Notes under the pieces: generated by a model
Told to the model about the DNA's origin: nothing
Seen by the model: the letters and a program-made list of their open reading frames with translations, nothing else
Database searches by the model: none
Made by a program: the position numbers and the translations under genes
Shown: positions 34,064 through 45,068 of the stretch, piece after piece
Position numbering within the stretch: the stretch's first letter is position 1
How the letters are laid out: the number at the start of each line of letters is the position of its first letter
DNA from: Neopestalotiopsis rosae
Lineage: Eukaryota > Ascomycota > Sordariomycetes > Amphisphaeriales > Sporocadaceae
Reading direction: 5' to 3'
Length of the DNA: 64,000 nt
Assembly (NCBI GenBank): GCA_023078685.1
Contig: JALGAS010000008.1
Span: 2,852,001 to 2,916,000, forward strand

Positions 34064-37000
34064 GGACGAGCACGTGGTAGCTAGGAGCTACGCGAAAGGC
34101 GGATTCAAGTGACACAGTTGTCATGCTGTTCCTGCCTGACTTGCATCTCGAGATTACCGAGACGGAAGATTCTATGTTGGAAAGTTCAGGGGCACTGCCC
34201 TTAGATGCACCATCACACGCATGGCAGGCAATCAGGAACTGAGATGGAGTACCGATTGGTGAGCAGAACATGTCACAAATGAGCCCACACCAATTGCGCC
34301 TTATGCAAAGCCAAGGCAGAAGTGGATACTGCTAGAACTGGATTTAGGACGTTCCAGTTCTTCTTTCAACGTGGATCCAGTAATAGACCCTCCGGAATAT
34401 AGGCAACCGGCATTGGGCTGACTTGAATACGCATGTACAGAAAGAATTTGGCAGAAGCATAATGAATAATGAGCAGGGCGGCTCTTCAGGTGCGGCTAAT
34501 ACGTACATAGCTGGCTGTCCTGCAACCATACATTCGTAGTAGATAACTTGAGCCTTGGGCACCAAATGATCGCCGCACTTGGGCCATATTCCACGAACTT
34601 GAAAGCGATCCGGGTCCACACGAGCGGGTCATGTTCAGATCGGTCGCAGTCGGAATGATTCTGGACTGCCCTTTTGGTTCCCAAAGTCCATGATGCTTTG
34701 CTTGTGATAGGCTCTATGGCTCCCAAAAAAATCGAATGGCCAGGCTGGTTAGGCTTCCATGGCTAGATCAGTCGTGAAACTACATAGTACAGCTTCCGTA
34801 GACTGCTAGCGTAATGGTGGAACTGAACAAACAGTATATTATGCGGTAAAAAATGGTCCTGCAAACTAGCATCTAGATACATGTAACCTTTTAGGTAGCT
34901 GGCAGCCTGGTCTTGTTTTACTGCTGGTATAGTAATTCCATTACCCGAAATATAAGTGGCCGGCAAGCGAAGCAAGTTTAAGCTTCTAGACCTTTCGTTA
35001 TTGCAGCGATCTGCAGTAGTCAAAAAGCGCAGCACTTTTTGGGCTGTCTGACCAGCGTGGAAAGTGCCGCTTTGGACTTTGATGCATTTACGCCTGATCA
35101 GAAGTCGTCGACCATGAATATCTCTCCCAAAGGACAAGCAAGACAATACTATCTTTGCAACAACACTTACAACCTCAAGTTTTTCAACAATACGATCGTA
35201 CGAGAAACGTAGAAGCTCCATCATCCGCAGGATCGCATGCCAGCCAGCACTGCGTGCAGAGAAGCAACGTCTAAAGTATACTGAACGGAATTACCGCAAC
35301 CTTGAGGCTATAATACCGCCACACAAGCATATCCCGGCTTCATACCACGTACAATCTTTGGACTTCCTCCCAGTGAGTAATCAGCAGCCCGCGACTCCAC
35401 CTTGTCACTACCAGAAGGACCTCATGGACCATTGGCGATGCTCTGTTACAAGATGTTTCATACTTCGCAATTCGTTTCCGTTGCAAAGAGCCCGCAGTTC
35501 TGGTTTTTTGTTCATGGATAGACCGGATACCAAATACATGCCTGACTGGTAGTTCCAGCAGAAGCAGCAGCAGCAGCAGCAGCACGATGTTGCAGGCGAT
35601 CCAATAGAGGGGTTTCCAATCCCTTTGAGCCCTTGCTCGGTGTAAGTGCATCTGACTCGGCTGTACCCGCCTAAAAGGATGGATCTATCTCCAGGTCTAC
35701 ATTTACTGTCGACCTACCGATGGGTAATAGCCAGAGCAACCTGCCGCCGCTGTCCACGCCGCTCGCTTGCAGCAAAAGCGCTGCTTTGCCCCCCAGCAGC
35801 GACCGCATGAGAGTCAGAAGACAGTGAGCTGCGGTGAACCCTCCCTTTGGTCTTGGCTACCTATCATGACAACAACCCCTCATCTGGACCGACCGGATCT
35901 TAGGAGAGGGGCTATGACTCCATGATGGCCTGGATTACAAGAACACCAAGAAGGATGCCAATTCGGCATGTCACAATGAGATGAAGAGAGGAGCCAAGTG
36001 CATTATACCATGTGTTGGACTGGGATACTGACCATCTTTTTGATGATCCAGATCGAAACCTAAGCTTTTTCTCAGCCGCGTAAAAGAAAAAGGCGGAGGA
36101 CAAAAAGAAAAGCAAACTCCTAGCTGCAGTACAGAGTACATAATCAGCCTCCTTCGGATGACTGTTCTGCTGTACCACGGAGTAGTCGTCGGCACCGGCC
36201 TTGCGCAGTTCAAATACTAGATCAGAGTCGCACACATTACGCATAGGGAATAAGTGTGCGGACGGAAGCATTTACAGGTAAGCCCGTTTCCAGTATATCG
36301 TATTATGCTGCCTCCGTGTGTTTATCTTTTCTTTTCATATCCATGACTTCAACATGCACACACTAGTAGAGAACAGTGTTCCCGTGTGCCTATTGGCCCT
36401 TGTCACCTTCGGTCTATGATGGCGATCTGTGCCGTGCAAAGTTGCGCGGCCGGTTGACATGGAGACGCAATACCTTGTGTGTGTTGTGTGTGTGTTCCTG
36501 GCTACCACAAGTGTTGAAAGTCAATGAGGGGTCGCTCATTGCTGGCTCAAAGTGGCTGTAACACAAACACACTGCCGAGCGCACGGTCAAGGGTGGTATA
36601 GGTGCTCTTCGGCCATCGAAGAAATCCCAGAAACAAGATCGGTGACGGCGGATGGGCTGTGCAACCGCAAGTAGATCCGTCTTCTCAGGCCTGTCTGTCT
36701 GTACCTGTGCATGCATACAGGTGTATGTAGTAGTATCCAAGGGTCGGGGACAGAGCGACGGACAGACAGACGGACAGATAGCGGGATACCCAGGGAGGTG
36801 GCCGCGATTCTGTCCTGAAGGATCAAACGCCTTAATAACAGACACACTGCCTAGATGAGCGTGTGAGCTGACGATGCGCCGTGGCATTAGTGCCGCTCGC
36901 TTTTTACACTAGAATCTGGCCCCCATACACTCATTCACTCACTCACTCTCTGACCTGCTGCTTTCTTGTCTCGCCCTCGCCCTCCTCTCCCTCTTTCTCT

Positions 37001-38086
37001 CCCTGCCCGCTCGCTCACACCTGGATCGGCTAGCTTGGAAGGGAAAGCCTTGCTGAAAGTGCGGTGTCTGCTTGATTATAAAGAGTCCCGCCCCCGATTC
37101 CTGGCTTGTCTCTTCCCAACTTTTGCTTCAGTCTCAGCTGGAGGAGAGGAGGCTCAACAGGGCTGCTGCACTCTGCCGACTTCATACGTTGAGGGAGACG
37201 AGCAGCAGAGCAGGGCCTAGTATTCTACTACATACAGTACATACTAGACCTGCCTGCGTGTACGGTACTCGCCTGATCGACCATCCCACTATCAATACCA
37301 GCAGAGTTGCTTAAGTACATATCTGGCTCCCCACTCACGCCGTTCCTGTCTTGTCCCGTGGGACCGCGCTGCGCTGGGTTGGATCTTGCTGGGGGTGACC
37401 CAAGACAAGACCCGTCAGTTTTCTACCCAAAAGCCCGTGCTCGATTATTATTTTTACGTTTCTTTGCGCCCAACTGCAAAAAAAGCCTCCGGCCACTGCG
37501 CAACGACCGGGATCTTCCCTACAGCGCGGCCATCCGCTAAAAGAAAGCAACAACCCCCCCGCCATTGCCCGCCAAATCCCTCTTACACAGCGGCCCAAAA
37601 ATCTTGGATTGGCTTCAATTGACCATCTGATCATCTCTTGAATTCAACCAAGTTCTTAAATTCTAACACTGAACCAAGGTCTTCTGACAGCCATCACGGA
37701 CTTCTGACTCGCCTCAGGTTTCGAACTCATAGATCTGCGCCTGCCAAATTGCGCCTCAAGCTCGACCGTAGCGCAAGACACACCGACCCGGCGCAAAAAA
37801 ACACTACGACATTCCCGTCGCCCCGCGTTGTCAACATAGACTTAAGGTTCGCTGCCCACTACTACGCTACGTATTGTCGGTAGTGTAGATCAATCCACCA
37901 CGCGATAGCGGACACCCAGAGGAAACACAAAAGCTCCGTTTCCAACTCAAACACTCAAGAGGACGCTAGTGAGACGATAGATCACCGCCTCTTTTCTTGC
38001 ACTCTTCCCGTGGCCACCATTTCGCTTCGACGCTCTCATAGCAGATTGTCGCGAAGGAATTACACCTGCTCACGAGACTGTCCCCC
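34064..38086. other. 4-kb gene-poor region upstream of the ubiquitin-like/coiled-coil gene
   Basis: No gene supported. It holds an (AGC)7 repeat at 35563-35583, an ACTC-rich stretch near 36930-36950, and a 10-bp inverted repeat (36693-36702 and 36762-36771) that could form a hairpin with a 59-nt loop. The last about 450 bp are rich in CAA, CCA and TTC and look like a long 5' leader of the gene at 38087. A transcribed non-coding RNA or a very long leader could explain the spacing; nothing in the sequence proves it. Confidence 0.5.
35563..35583 (+). repeat. (AGC)7 trinucleotide repeat
   Basis: Seven AGC units in the gene-poor region, not within any supported coding frame. Confidence 0.85.
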
Positions 38087-40371
38087 ATGTCGTCTACGAA
38101 AATTCGCATACGCACAGGATCGCATTCGCGTACGCGCCCGAACGACCCGCCACAAGCTGAGGTTTCGGGCGATTCATCAGGCGGTGGAGAAAGCCAATTA
38201 TACGACGAAGACGACGACGACGAGGCTTGGAGTGACGAAGGAGACGACGAAATAGTCGACAATTCTGAATCTGGTTCAAGCGCGGCCGGGCCTTCTTCTG
38301 CTCCGTACCGTCGACCAACTTCTGGAGGAGGTCCTCTCAAACGAGCCTCGGGTTACCGACACGTCGCACATCCTCGCGCGCCATCGGGATACACTCACCG
38401 GGGACTGCCCTCAACACAACCACCACATAACCCCCCCGCCTCCGTCAGTCTGGATTCCTCGGAGGACTATGCCTTCGGCTACGGCCAGCCTCCATACCCA
38501 CAGAGTGGGTATGGAGGTCGTAGCCGGGGTGGACCTGGGTATCAGGTCGGAGACTATGCCGGAAGCCATGGCGGGCCCTTTGCGCCTTTCCACGGCGCCC
38601 AATCGGTTGTTCCATTTCATCCCTTTCAACCCAACGGCGGCGCAGGGAATCAATATTTCGGCGGCCACGATCAACGATGGGGCGGCCAAGTGATGCCGCA
38701 TGGCGGCAGCGGCGCCGGATATTTCAATGGCCCGTACGGAGGTGGTCACTACCCTGTGCCCCATGCTATGCAGCAATATGCCCACCCCTGGGGATCACCA
38801 CCTCCAATCACTGACGGTGGACGCAGAACACCTGCGCAGAAGGCCAAGCCCCCACCACCTGCAGATGATCCAGAGAAGATAGCAATGCAGAAGCAATTGG
38901 CTGAAATCAAAGCGGCAGAGGAAAAGAGAGAGGCAGAGGCTAGGCAGAAGGAGATGGAGACTCGGATCAGGGAAGAGACCGAACGCGCATTCAAGCAAAA
39001 GATGGAGGAAAGAGATAGACAAGACGCACTGTTGGCCAAAGAAAGAGCAGATGCTGCAGAAAAGGCGAAGAAGGAGATTGAGGAGGCCAGACTAGCAGCC
39101 GAAAAGGCGACTCGAGACTTGATGGAGAAGGAGAGGCAAGCGGCTGAGGAACGCAAGAAGGAAGAAGCAGCGGCCATTGCACGGGCCCAGCAAGCAGCTC
39201 GAGATCAAATAGAGGCAGAAAGACGTGCCGAGGAGAAACAGAAGAAACTGGAAGCCGAGGCCGTCGCAAGAGCGCAACAAGCAGCTCGCGATCAGATCGA
39301 GGCTGAACGCAAGGCCGACGAAGAGCGCCGAAAGAGGGAGACAGAAATGGCTGCCGCTGCCGAGGCGGCTGCCAAGGCTAAGCTAGAGGCAGCAATCAAA
39401 GCGAAGGAGGAAGCGGAAGCAGCAGCCAAGAAGAAGATGGACGAGGAGGCAGAGTGGCGAAAGCTTCTCGAGACGGAAGCTAAGTTGAAGGCTGAAAATG
39501 AGGCACGAGAGAAAATTGAGAAGGAACGGAAGGAAGCCGAGGACGCCAAAGCTGCCGAGGAAGCACGAAAGAAGGAGGAAGAGGCATGGAAAAAGAAGAC
39601 CCTAGCGGAGGTACAAGCCAAAGCAGAAGAGGCATCAAGGAAGTCGAAAGGCAAGGACAAGGACCCAATTCGTTTCAAGGACGCGGTGGGTAGGAAATTT
39701 AGTTTCCCATTCCATCTTTGCCAAACCTGGACGGTAAGCATTCGCCCGACTGACGATGTTCGACACTCCAAAATGACTCTCAAAGCTAACTCGGAACAGG
39801 GTATGGAAGAACTGATCAAGCAAGCCTTCTTGCACGTCGACGTGATAGGACCACATGTGCAAGCAGGTCATTACGATCTGCTTGGCCCAGATCAAGAGAT
39901 CATACTGCCTCAAGTCTGGGATAAGGTCATCGAGCCAAATTGGGCCATTACCATGGTTATGTGGCCAATGGACAGGCAGCGGCATGCTGGTCCTCCCGGA
40001 GGACACCATACTATGCACGCACACCCCGGTATGCGGCCAGCCGCGATGCCACAACAAGGGCCAGGAGGTCCTAGAGTGCCTCCCGGTGTTAGACCCATGG
40101 GCACCCCCGCTCATGGTGGCCCTCCTGTGCCGCCGCCGATGCCGATGCACCCAGGAATGATGCACAATGGACGCCCCAGGACCAATATCCCCATGGCACC
40201 GGGCATATCACCAGTGCATAATGACAAAAAGAATAAAAAAAAATCTAGTAGCAGCGGTTTCCTGGGCATTTTCGGGAAGCCACCACCGAAGAAGTAAGCG
40301 CCTCCATGATCATTCTCGTACAAGATGGCGACTAACAAGGTTACAGGAGCAGCAAGAGAAAGGGGCATTGA
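38087..40371 (+). CDS. Gly-rich, coiled-coil protein with C-terminal ubiquitin-like domain
   Basis: Proposed exons 38087-39733, 39800-40293, 40347-40371 give 721 aa. Introns: 66 nt (GTAAGC...ACAG, in frame and stop-free) and 53 nt (GTAAGC, CTAAC, TTACAG). If the last intron is not removed, the protein ends PPPKK at 40297. Residues 1-70 are basic then acidic/Ser-rich; about 95-245 are rich in Gly, Tyr, His and Pro; about 260-515 form a long charged coiled coil with a 29-residue duplication (ARAQQAARDQIEAER at 365 and 394). Residues about 527-620 form a conserved globular block (KFSFPFHLCQTW, then QAFLHVDVIGPHV, YDLLGP, IILPQVWDKVIEP, MVMWPM), which I recognise as the fungal ubiquitin-like ULD_2-type domain. 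The tail is Pro/Met/His-rich. No established function is known to me; scaffold or signalling use is a guess. Confidence 0.8.
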
Positions 40372-41197
40372 TGATCAGCACCGGCTGCGTGCGAGGACAT
40401 ATTACGTACTCTGACACCATTTCAGCGACTGATTCTTACTGCCTTCGACCATGAGGGAGTATGGCATTTGCAATTTCACTTCCTTTTAGACTACGACGGG
40501 CGGCGCTTTTTATTTTATTCCCAAGTCTTGATTTTGGCATTATACCCCTGGTTCGTGGCACATTATGATCATAGCGATACTCGATGCGGTTCCTGTATTT
40601 CGGGTTGGTTGGGTACCCAACTGTCAAGGGAAATGAACATGTTCCTCGTACATGGCAACATCGCATTCATACCGAGCCGTTCTCTCGAGGTCTTATAGGG
40701 TATCGCGCGAGACTTAAATTTGGGGCTGGGATTTACTGGGAATAAGGTGGGTGTGGGACAATGATGAGATGAGAGAAGATATGAACGAGTTATACGACTA
40801 AGTCGTGGTATTGCAAGCGATGGTAGGAGAGCATCAGACGGTTGTGATCTGCATTCATCTCTGTGATGCTCAAGAGACTGTTTGAGTGGTAAACTTTCTG
40901 GGGAATAGACGGTTTGAGTTGACTTTCGAATTCTTACATCTACTAGTTATCATACAATGGAGTTGGAAAAAAAGGAATCTACCGCCAAAGTTGTCTACCA
41001 AACGCCTTCGCCGATGCAAGTCTGATATGTACAAGTGCTGGATGTTGTCGAACATCTTGTGCCAAGTGCTACGCCGGGCCTTCACTGAACGACCCTCTTC
41101 CTTTTACCCTGGAATTACAAGCCATGCTCTTTGACTTGAGTGCCGCCACCAATGTGTGTTGTCATAGGTTCATTTTTCTCAGTGTAATAGGAGCTGG
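40372..41197. other. Convergent intergenic region between the ubiquitin-like gene and COQ10
   Basis: Contains the 3' UTRs of both genes. Short open frames on both strands have no family resemblance. Nothing else seen. Confidence 0.55.
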
Positions 41198-41905
41198 TCA
41201 TTGCCGGCCAGGCTTCCGTCCCAGCGCTCTCCGGGCCTCCTTCTCAAAAGCTTCCACCATGATGGGAGCTACTTTGTCCGCTACAGCCGAGCTTACTGCA
41301 GCAAACAGTGGATTAACAAATTGGAACTTGATGCTAAGGTCGACCTGGCTCCACTCCTCGCCAGTTGTCGTCTTGCGCTCGAGAGGCCGCACCGTCCACC
41401 GCGTGACGAGACTGCTAAAAGTACCCTCCTGCCCACCGCCCGAGCCGCCACCACTCGACCTGCCGGGGCCCGGGTCGCGCAGGCCGTACTTTGCCAGCGT
41501 GGCGGGGGACAGGGACGAGACGGCGTTGCCCGAGATGGCCTCGACGACGCCGAGCTCGGGGACGCAAAAGACGCGGCTGCTGTACGTCTCCGAGAGCCCT
41601 CCCCAGCCGGCGCTGAGGGTGCCAGCGGTGGGGTAGCGGCGGCCCGTCCTGGGGTCCGGCTCGCTCGTCCACGACGTGACCCGCGACGTCTCGCAGTACG
41701 GCAGGAACCGCGAGTACGCGTCCACGTCGGCGATGAGCTCGTACAGCTGCGCCGAGGCGTACGGCAGCGTCCGGTGCGCCGTCACGGTCTGCGGCTCGTT
41801 GGACGGCAGGCTGAAGAAGGACCTGCGCGGGTATGGGCCCAGCAGCGTGTGTGGTGAGCGTGATGTGGCTCGCGGCGCAAACCGGAATGCGGTCTTGGTT
41901 GCCAT
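41198..41905 (-). CDS. COQ10: Coenzyme Q-binding protein COQ10 (START/polyketide-cyclase fold), mitochondrial
   Basis: Intronless, 235 aa. The first about 40 residues are Arg/Ser/Thr-rich without acidic residues (MATKTAFRFAPRATSRS), a typical mitochondrial presequence. The START-like domain follows: YASAQLYELIADVDAYSRFLPYC, SRVTSW, TAGTLSAGWGGLSETYSSRV, WSQVDLSIKFQFVNPLFAAVSSAV. An insertion of about 20 residues rich in Gly and Ser (SSGGGSGGG) lies between strands, common in filamentous fungi. COQ10 binds ubiquinone and is needed for its use in respiration. The gene is divergent from TRM140, 542 bp away. Confidence 0.93.
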   Translation of the reverse strand: MATKTAFRFAPRATSRSPHTLLGPYPRRSFFSLPSNEPQTVTAHRTLPYASAQLYELIADVDAYSRFLPYCETSRVTSWTSEPDPRTGRRYPTAGTLSAGWGGLSETYSSRVFCVPELGVVEAISGNAVSSLSPATLAKYGLRDPGPGRSSGGGSGGGQEGTFSSLVTRWTVRPLERKTTTGEEWSQVDLSIKFQFVNPLFAAVSSAVADKVAPIMVEAFEKEARRALGRKPGRQ

Positions 41906-42447
41906 GATTCTATCTGTATAAGAGAAAGGAGATTTGAAAGACGGGATTTCTTTTGATGCTGTCGCTAGCTATCCATGGCCAGAATGCGTGTTGCACAGCT
42001 TTGTATCGAGAAATTGATACACGTTTCTCGGGAAATTTAAAGTAATTAGATGTTGTCCAGGAGACGCGGCGCTTTTGCGCTGGCGACCGCGAACTTTTGG
42101 TGATGATGTCGCATACTAAAATACGTACCTTACGTACAAAGGTTGGAAGCCACAGTTACTGCGAGCCCGGCGCGCTGCTCCACCGACAGACCCCATTCAA
42201 AGCCACACATTATTCGTGCCCCACCTCGATACTCAACCAACCTTTTTGAAAGCAATTTTTTTCAACTCTTGGATCCGAAACTTTCCTCCTTCTTCTCATC
42301 ACAAGCAGAGTTCCCTCGAGCTTTTCTTGTCGAGCCTGCTCCAAACACCATGAGCAGTAGATCTCGGTGACGGAAACCTCCTCAATCGTGACACTCTCGT
42401 CACAGTTCGCGTTCCCTTGCCCTCCCTCCCCCCCTCTATTCCTCGCG
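41906..42447. other. Divergent promoter region between COQ10 and TRM140
   Basis: A 542-bp shared upstream region. The 200 bp before TRM140 are rich in C and T. No gene recognised. Confidence 0.55.
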
Positions 42448-43780
42448 ATGGATACACCCACCGTGCAGGATCCTCCAGCTCACGCCATCGAGCAAGAGCT
42501 GCTGGACAAGACTGCAGAGATGACGATTCAGGAGCACGTCGCGCCTCCAGCCGACACGCCTGCCCACCGCAGCCATGACCCTGATTACAACCAGAAGCGC
42601 AGCGACCCCTTCCAGTTTGGGTCCCGGTACCTAGAGAAGGAGGACGATGTCTTCGAGTTCAATGCCTGGGATCATGTGGAGACTGACGACACCTACAAGG
42701 AGTATGCCGAGCAGCAGTATGAGATGCAGCGGCAGTCGCCAGTCTCCGACTTTGACAAGAGTGAGTTGAATCCCCCCCCCCTCTTCTGCTGTACTTCGTG
42801 CAGCGCGTCTTGTTATCTTTGTTGGCTTTGTGTGATGATATCACAAATTTACGCATAGTTCATCTGATTCTATGTGATGACAACTGCCTGTTTTAGTCTT
42901 TCGCTCCCATCTGACTCAAGCCACATTGAAAATGTTTTTCTTATATCATGAAATTGCGTCGGGAGCACTTTGCTAACTTTGTTGCAAAGACAGGTTCAAT
43001 ACGGATCCAGCCAAATGGTGGAACCTTTTCTACAAGAACAACACGGCCAACTTCTTCAAGAACCGCAAGTGGCTTCAGCAGGAATTCCCTGTACTCGGTA
43101 AGGTCACACAAGAAGATGCTGGTCCCGTAACTCTTCTCGAAGTGGGCGCCGGTGCGGGAAACACTGCTTTCCCCATTCTGGCAAACAATAAGAACCCTAA
43201 ACTAAAAGTCCATGCTTGTGACTTTTCGAAAAAGGCTGTGGATGTGATGCGTGCCCATGAGGAGTACAACACAGACTATATGCAAGCTGATGTCTGGGAT
43301 GCCGCTGGTGATGAGCTCCCTCCGGGTCTGGAGGAGGGCTCGGTCGATGTGGTTATCATGATATTCATCTTCTCGGCCCTGAACCCACGCCAGTGGAGAA
43401 AGGCAGTCGAGAATGCCTATCGTCTCCTGAAGCCAGGCGGCGAGGTCTGCTTCCGTGACTATGGAAGAGGCGATCTTGCACAGGTCCGGTTCAAGAAAGG
43501 CCGCTACCTGGAAGAGAACTTCTACATCCGTGGTGACGGAACTAGAGTGTACTTCTTTGAGAAGGATGAGCTTGCCGACATTTGGTCCGGCAAGACATTC
43601 CTTGCAGACGAGGCCGAAGCCAATGCCGAGGAAGACAAGGCCACGGCCGATGGCACTGCACCGTTTACATCGTGCTTTGAAATAGAAGATCTTGGCGTAG
43701 ACCGAAGACTACTCGTCAACAGAGCCAAGAAGCTCAAAATGTATCGTTGCTGGATGCAAGGTCGTTTCAGAAAGAAATAG
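42448..43780 (+). CDS. TRM140: tRNA 3-methylcytidine-32 methyltransferase (Trm140/METTL2 type)
   Basis: Two exons: 42448-42760 and 42990-43780; the 229-nt intron has donor GTGAGT and acceptor CAAAG and includes a C10 run. The product is 367 aa. Family blocks: SDPFQFGSRYLEKEDDVFEFNAWDHV, FDKNRFNTDPAKWW rebuilt across the splice, NLFYKNNTANFFKNRKWL, SAM-binding motif I LEVGAGAGNT (about residues 154-163), FSALNPRQW, and RDYGRGDLAQVRF. The enzyme makes m3C at position 32 of cytosolic tRNA-Thr and, in some fungi, tRNA-Ser. In S. cerevisiae Trm140 carries an added actin-binding N-terminus (Abp140); here it is absent, as in most fungi. An acceptor 4 nt further downstream (GACAG) would break the DKNRF block, which decides the acceptor. 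Confidence 0.93.
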
Positions 43781-43900
43781 ACATTCATGAATAAAAGAAT
43801 AAGAAGGTCAAAAATCATAAAAATTGTTCCATTTGCATTACACGTGAATGTATCATGATGTCTTGACCCTTGTCTGCTTGTGACTTGCCGCCATGTATAC

Positions 43901-45068
43901 TCAAGCCAAGAGCAACTCCCTAAACTTGTTCCTGTCCTCGCCAAAGCCAATGCCATCGAGATACTTGTCGACGCCTCCGTACTGATCCTGCAAGTGCCCA
44001 GCGACCTGAGCCACAAAGTCGGGCGGGCAGTCGCCCCAAGCGGGCGTGAGACCAATCTCCTCAATCTCGGCGAGCCGCGCCGCCCTCTCCTCCGGGGGCG
44101 CCTCGTCATTGAGCGCGGGCTGCGTGAGCATGTAGTCGTGGGCGACGGCGTCGAGGGGCACCGCGCCGGTGCCCAGGACCAGCAGGCAGAGGGCCACGGT
44201 CAGGCCCGTCCGGTCCTTGCCCTGGGTGCAGTGGACCAGGATGGGGAGGGACTCCGGTTCCGTAAAGGCGCGGAGGGCCTGTGCAATCTCTTCTCCGGAC
44301 TGGTCCAGCGTGTCGAAACCCATGCCCACGAGTCCCCGGGGCAGCATGACGTCGTGGGCCATGATACGGATGGCTTCTATGCGATAGCCAGTAAGATATA
44401 GTGATATCAACTTTCTACATGGACACGACCAAGCAGGGCGACAGGATTAGCATCAACATAAACTCCCCAATAAAATGCTTGAGACAATGAATCCGAAGCA
44501 GAAAAACTTTGCAAGGCAGGAAGGAAGGGAGGAGTGATCCATTTTCATTCTTACAAGTATCGCCTCCAGCTCAGCTGCTTGACCAGGTGATTCTCAAACT
44601 TCTTGCCCGTGACGCGGATCTCGAGGTAGCGCAGGCCGGGGATCTGGACGGGCTCGGCGAGCGCGGCGTTGGACTCGAGCAGGGCCGGCACCTTGAGGTC
44701 GGCCGCCCGCTTCTGTGCCTGCTTGAGGTGCTCCGTCTTGGTCCGGAGGTCAATCACCGTCCGGACCCCGTACGTCTCCTTGAGCCGTTTCCGGTCCGCC
44801 GCCGTTGCGTCATCTGGGATTTTTTTTTTAGTGTTTGTAATTTAGTAAAAAAAGATGGTTATTTCGTTTTTTGATGCTATGGAAAGTAATAACCCACCTG
44901 GCCGGGCTGACCGGTACAGTAAGCCTTCTTTGAGGACTCTGGCGTCATGGTTAGTCGGGTTTTGTGGTTTTTTACGAATGAGTATGTCAAATACCTTCTG
45001 CCAAGGAACTCGTTCACGGTTTTGCCGACGTCACGGAAATTTAGTATGTTGTCGAATTCACGAGGCAT
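43901..45068 (-). CDS. Protein tyrosine/serine phosphatase-like protein (Y_phosphatase3 family)
   Basis: Four exons: 45068-44995, 44938-44898 (41 nt), 44813-44555, 44414-43901; introns of 56, 84 and 140 nt. The product is 295 aa. Conserved blocks: NFRDVGKTVNEFLGRRVLKEG over the first splice, LLYRSARPDDAT over the second, VRTVIDLRTKTEH, the catalytic loop HCTQGKDRTG with Cys187 and Arg193 (CX5R), and a C-terminal NKFRELLL. The order NFRD / LYRSARPD / IDLRT / HCTxGKDRTG is that of the fungal/bacterial tyrosine phosphatase family sometimes annotated as tyrosine/serine phosphatase. The substrate is unknown; lipid phosphate cannot be excluded. The 41-nt second exon is easy to miss. The gene is convergent with TRM140, 120 bp apart. 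Confidence 0.87.

Noticed and set aside
38469..39819. Several long minus-strand frames opposite the coiled-coil gene
   Set aside because: Antisense shadows of a Glu/Ala/Lys-rich sequence, giving Leu/Ser/Phe-rich translations without motifs.
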